Shown here: positions 5,913-8,245 of the stretch, one piece after another
Numbering within the stretch: the first letter of the stretch is position 1
Layout: each line of letters opens with the position of its first letter
The notes under the pieces: generated by a model
The model's input: the letters and a program-made list of their open reading frames with translations, nothing else
Database searches by the model: none
What the model was told of the DNA's origin: nothing
Made by a program: the position numbers and the translations under genes
Assembly: GCA_016177555.1 (NCBI GenBank)
Contig: JACOVB010000377.1
Location: forward strand, 1 to 8,245
DNA from: Candidatus Rokuibacteriota bacterium
Lineage (GTDB): Bacteria; Methylomirabilota; Methylomirabilia; Rokubacteriales; CSP1-6
Reading direction: 5' to 3'
Length of the DNA stretch: 8,245 bases

Positions 5913-7247
5913 GTGCGCGAGACCCGAGCGCTCCTGGCTCTCGTGGCGGCGGTCCTTGGGGTCGTCATGGGGGGAGTCCTCTCCTCCCCACCCCTGGCAC
6001 GCTCTCAGGCCCCGGACGTACTGCTCAACGTCATGGCCAGCGGGGCCAAGCGCCTCAACATCTTCATCCCGGACTTCACCGTGGTGGCAGGCACCGATAC
6101 CGGGGGGCTCGCCAAGCGGGTCCCCGAGGTGACCTCAGCCGACCTCAAGTTCTCGGCGCTCTTCAGCGTGGTCTCCGACCCCACCCCGCTCCCCGCGGCA
6201 GATGTCGAGGCGCTCCGCCAGCGCTGGGCCGGCGCCGCGGCCGCCGGAGCCCACGCGGCCCTCCACGGCCTCCTGAGCCTGGGCGGCGGCCGCGCGACGG
6301 CCGAGATGCGGCTCTACGACCTCACCTCCCCGGAGCTCCGGGCCATTGCCTCGAAGAAGATCGAGATGCCGGTGGCAGAGGCGCGCCGGCTCGCCCACAA
6401 GATCGCCGACGAGGTGGTCTTTCAGTTCACGGGCGAGCCCGGCATCGCCGACACCAAGATCGCCTATCTCGCCGTGGGCCCGGGCGTGAAGGAGCTCTCC
6501 CTGATGGACTACGACGGGGCGGGCCCGGCCCCGCTCACCGCCAACCGCTCCATCAACCTCTCGCCGGCTTGGAGCCCCGACGGGCGCTCGGTGGCCTTCA
6601 CGTCCTACATGGGCGGCTACCCGTTTCTCTACCGGCTCTTCGCGTTCGAGCGCCGTCCGGTGCAGCTCCTCGCGGGCTATCTCGGCATCAACGCATCGCC
6701 GGCGTGGAGCCCCGACGGCCGATCGGTGGCGCTCACGCTGTCGAAGGACGGCAACCCGGAGATCTATCTCCTTACCGTGGCCACGGGGGCCTTCCGGCGG
6801 CTCACGACCCACAGCGGGATCGACACCGAGCCGAGCTGGTCGCCGACGGGGCGGGAGATCGCCTTCACCTCGGACCGCGCCGGGACGGCGCAGATCTTCA
6901 TCATGGACGCCGAGGGCGCCAACGTGAGGCGCCTGACCAGCGGCGGCTTCAACACGCAGCCGCGGTGGTCGCCGAAGGGCGACACCATCGTCTACACCTC
7001 GCGCCGGGGCAACCACGACCTGTGGGCCGTGAGCCCTCACGGCTCCAACGTGCGCCAGCTCACGGCCGGCCCGGGAGACAACGAGAACGCCTCCTGGGCC
7101 CCCAACGGGCGCCATCTGGCGTTTCACGGAAGCCGGCTCCGCGGCTGGCGCATCTTCACCATGCTCGCCGACGGCTCCGAGCAGCAGGCGGCACCCACTC
7201 AAGGGGGTGAGGCCACAAGTCCTGCTTGGTCCCCTCGTCTTCCGTGA
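5913..7247 (+). CDS. tolB: Tol-Pal periplasmic beta-propeller protein TolB
   Basis: TolB is the periplasmic partner that binds Pal and outer-membrane components and is released by TolA. With a GTG start two bases after the tolA stop (GGAG at 5898-5901) the protein has 444 residues, close to E. coli TolB (430). A Sec signal peptide spans about 1-33 (ends ARSQA/PD). The N-terminal alpha/beta domain runs to about 170 (LNIFIPDF, LFSVVSD, RLAHKIADEVVFQFTGEPGI). The propeller then shows repeated SPAWSPDGRSVAF-type blades, with Trp-Ser-Pro centres near residues 220, 265, 309 and 352 and degenerate copies near 395 and 439. The open frame extends upstream to 5631, but that part is inside tolA. It ends with tandem stops TGA-TAA. 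A 60-nt gap separates it from pal. Confidence 0.95.
   Translation: MRETRALLALVAAVLGVVMGGVLSSPPLARSQAPDVLLNVMASGAKRLNIFIPDFTVVAGTDTGGLAKRVPEVTSADLKFSALFSVVSDPTPLPAADVEALRQRWAGAAAAGAHAALHGLLSLGGGRATAEMRLYDLTSPELRAIASKKIEMPVAEARRLAHKIADEVVFQFTGEPGIADTKIAYLAVGPGVKELSLMDYDGAGPAPLTANRSINLSPAWSPDGRSVAFTSYMGGYPFLYRLFAFERRPVQLLAGYLGINASPAWSPDGRSVALTLSKDGNPEIYLLTVATGAFRRLTTHSGIDTEPSWSPTGREIAFTSDRAGTAQIFIMDAEGANVRRLTSGGFNTQPRWSPKGDTIVYTSRRGNHDLWAVSPHGSNVRQLTAGPGDNENASWAPNGRHLAFHGSRLRGWRIFTMLADGSEQQAAPTQGGEATSPAWSPRLP
5969..5988 (+). other. Potential hairpin in the tolB signal-peptide codons
   Basis: GGGGGGAG (5969-5976) and CTCCTCCC (5981-5988) can pair over 8 bp with one G-U wobble around a TCCT loop, about 55 nt into tolB. 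It may affect ribosome passage early in the gene, but GC-rich coding sequence gives such stems by chance, so a function is not claimed. Confidence 0.3.
6561..6737 (+). repeat. Near-identical direct repeat in tolB propeller blades
   Basis: The 42-nt segments at 6561-6602 and 6696-6737 differ at only five positions and both encode SPAWSPDGRSVA plus flanks. They lie exactly 135 nt (45 codons) apart, which is one propeller blade. They reflect duplication or homogenisation of blade units, not a mobile element. Confidence 0.75.
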
Positions 7248-7290
7248 TAACATTGTCGGCAGTTTGTGGGCCTGTTCACCGGACGTAGAC

Positions 7291-7299
7291 AAGGAGGAG
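7291..7299 (+). promoter_or_regulatory. Strong pal ribosome-binding site
   Basis: AAGGAGGAG sits 8 nt before the ATG at 7308. It is the strongest Shine-Dalgarno match in the window and sets the pal start, since the frame is open further upstream to 7266. It fits the high copy number usual for Pal relative to the rest of the Tol system. Confidence 0.8.
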
Positions 7300-7307
7300 T
7301 CAACATC

Positions 7308-7976
<669 letters not shown>

Positions 7977-7999
7977 CGCCCCCGGAGCGGTCTCCGCTG

Positions 8000-8245
8000 A
8001 TGTGGAAGCAGTCGAAGGGGAGCCTTGTGCTCCCCTTCGCCATTTGGGCGGGGCTTCCGGCCCTCGCCCTGCTGGCGGCGGGGTGCGCCGACATCATGGG
8101 GGAGGGGCTCCATCAGGACGTCGCCCAGTTCCGCCAGGACCTGAATGCGTTGACCCTCTCGGTCCACCGCGCCCGGGGCGACACCGAGGCGGTGCTCGGC
8201 CAGATCGACCGCCGCAACCGGGAGCAGGCCGCGGACAGTTCCCGA
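8000..8245 (+). CDS. cpoB: Coiled-coil lipoprotein, probable CpoB/YbgF (5' part, cut by window edge)
   Basis: The first 82 codons of a gene directly after pal. The product has a Lys-containing start, a hydrophobic segment and the lipobox LAAGC, with lipidated Cys at 29. A heptad pattern follows, with mostly hydrophobic residues at 37, 41, 44, 48, 51, 55, 58, 62, 65 and 69 (alternating 4-3 spacing), a clear coiled coil. CpoB, the usual last gene of tol-pal operons, has an N-terminal trimerising coiled coil and C-terminal TPR repeats and coordinates peptidoglycan synthesis with constriction; the TPR part would lie beyond the window. Lipidation differs from soluble E. coli CpoB. The ATG is 23 nt after the pal stop with only a distant GGAG (7984-7987). 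GTG at 8027 with GGGGAG just upstream is an alternative, but it would lose the basic n-region. The lipoprotein call is firm; CpoB identity rests on position plus coiled coil. Confidence 0.7.
   Translation, partial: MWKQSKGSLVLPFAIWAGLPALALLAAGCADIMGEGLHQDVAQFRQDLNALTLSVHRARGDTEAVLGQIDRRNREQAADSSR
8014..8038 (+). promoter_or_regulatory. Perfect 10-bp stem-loop at the start of the post-pal lipoprotein gene
   Basis: GAAGGGGAGC (8014-8023), loop CTTGT, GCTCCCCTTC (8029-8038) form a perfect 10-bp stem with a 5-nt loop, 38 nt after the pal stop. It looks like the hairpin of an intrinsic terminator or attenuator, but no U-run follows (the next bases are GCCATTTGG), so efficient Rho-independent termination is not expected. 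It lies within codons 5-13 of the lipoprotein gene if the ATG at 8000 is used, and covers both the Shine-Dalgarno and the GTG of the alternative start. Possible roles are partial attenuation, mRNA 3'-end protection for pal, or translational control. Confidence 0.6.

Noticed and set aside
7226..7253. Possible separate promoter for pal (TTGGTC-16-TAACAT)
   Set aside because: Only 3 of 6 and 4 of 6 matches to consensus, much weaker than the two clear promoters in the window. The 60-nt gap is easily explained as leader with the strong pal ribosome-binding site.

Overview
This is a GC-rich stretch from the chromosome of a Gram-negative (diderm) bacterium. It carries an outer-membrane lipid-transport gene (mlaC), the lipoprotein-modifying enzyme Lgt and a complete tolQ-tolR-tolA/tonB-tolB-pal cluster, followed by the start of a cpoB-like lipoprotein gene. 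The base composition and gene order would fit a soil or subsurface lineage such as Candidatus Rokubacteria/Methylomirabilota or a deltaproteobacterium-like group. That placement is a guess from composition and gene style, because no ribosomal RNA or other taxonomic marker is present.

Layout. Left edge (1-146): short sequence with no assignable gene. 147-743 (+): mlaC. 685-3659 (-): a tightly packed four-gene operon read leftward, in the order lgt, an RNase Z-like metallo-beta-lactamase hydrolase, endonuclease V (nfi) and a compact solitary beta-class DNA methyltransferase. The methyltransferase runs 59 bp into the convergent end of mlaC. 3660-3864: the divergent control region. It has two near-consensus sigma70-type promoters back to back, one for lgt and one for tolQ, and their -35 boxes form the palindrome TGTCAA-ATCA-TTGACA. 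3865-8245 (+): tolQ, tolR, a proline-rich TolA/TonB-type protein, tolB, pal and the 5' end of a coiled-coil lipoprotein gene (probable cpoB/ybgF), cut by the window edge.

How they work together. TolQ and TolR form the proton-motive-force-driven inner-membrane motor. The TonB/TolA-type protein spans the periplasm. TolB (a beta-propeller) and Pal (an outer-membrane lipoprotein that binds peptidoglycan) form the outer part of the Tol-Pal envelope-constriction machine, and CpoB is its usual accessory. Lgt adds the diacylglyceryl group to prolipoproteins, so Pal and the probable CpoB encoded on the other side of the shared promoter region are its expected substrates. MlaC belongs to the retrograde phospholipid pathway, which serves outer-membrane lipid asymmetry, so the window is mostly envelope homeostasis. 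Two genes, endonuclease V and the methyltransferase, act on DNA and ride in the lgt operon.

I see no mobile element, CRISPR array, tRNA or rRNA. No gene here is of an unknown class. The points most worth a second look are the mirrored divergent promoters, the hexanucleotide-expanded Gly-Ala linker in Pal, the hairpins over the translation starts of lgt and cpoB, and the translationally coupled endonuclease V-methyltransferase pair. Several starts were placed downstream of the longest open frame using ribosome-binding sites, promoter position or 4-bp stop/start overlaps (lgt, endonuclease V, methyltransferase, tolQ, tolB, pal).
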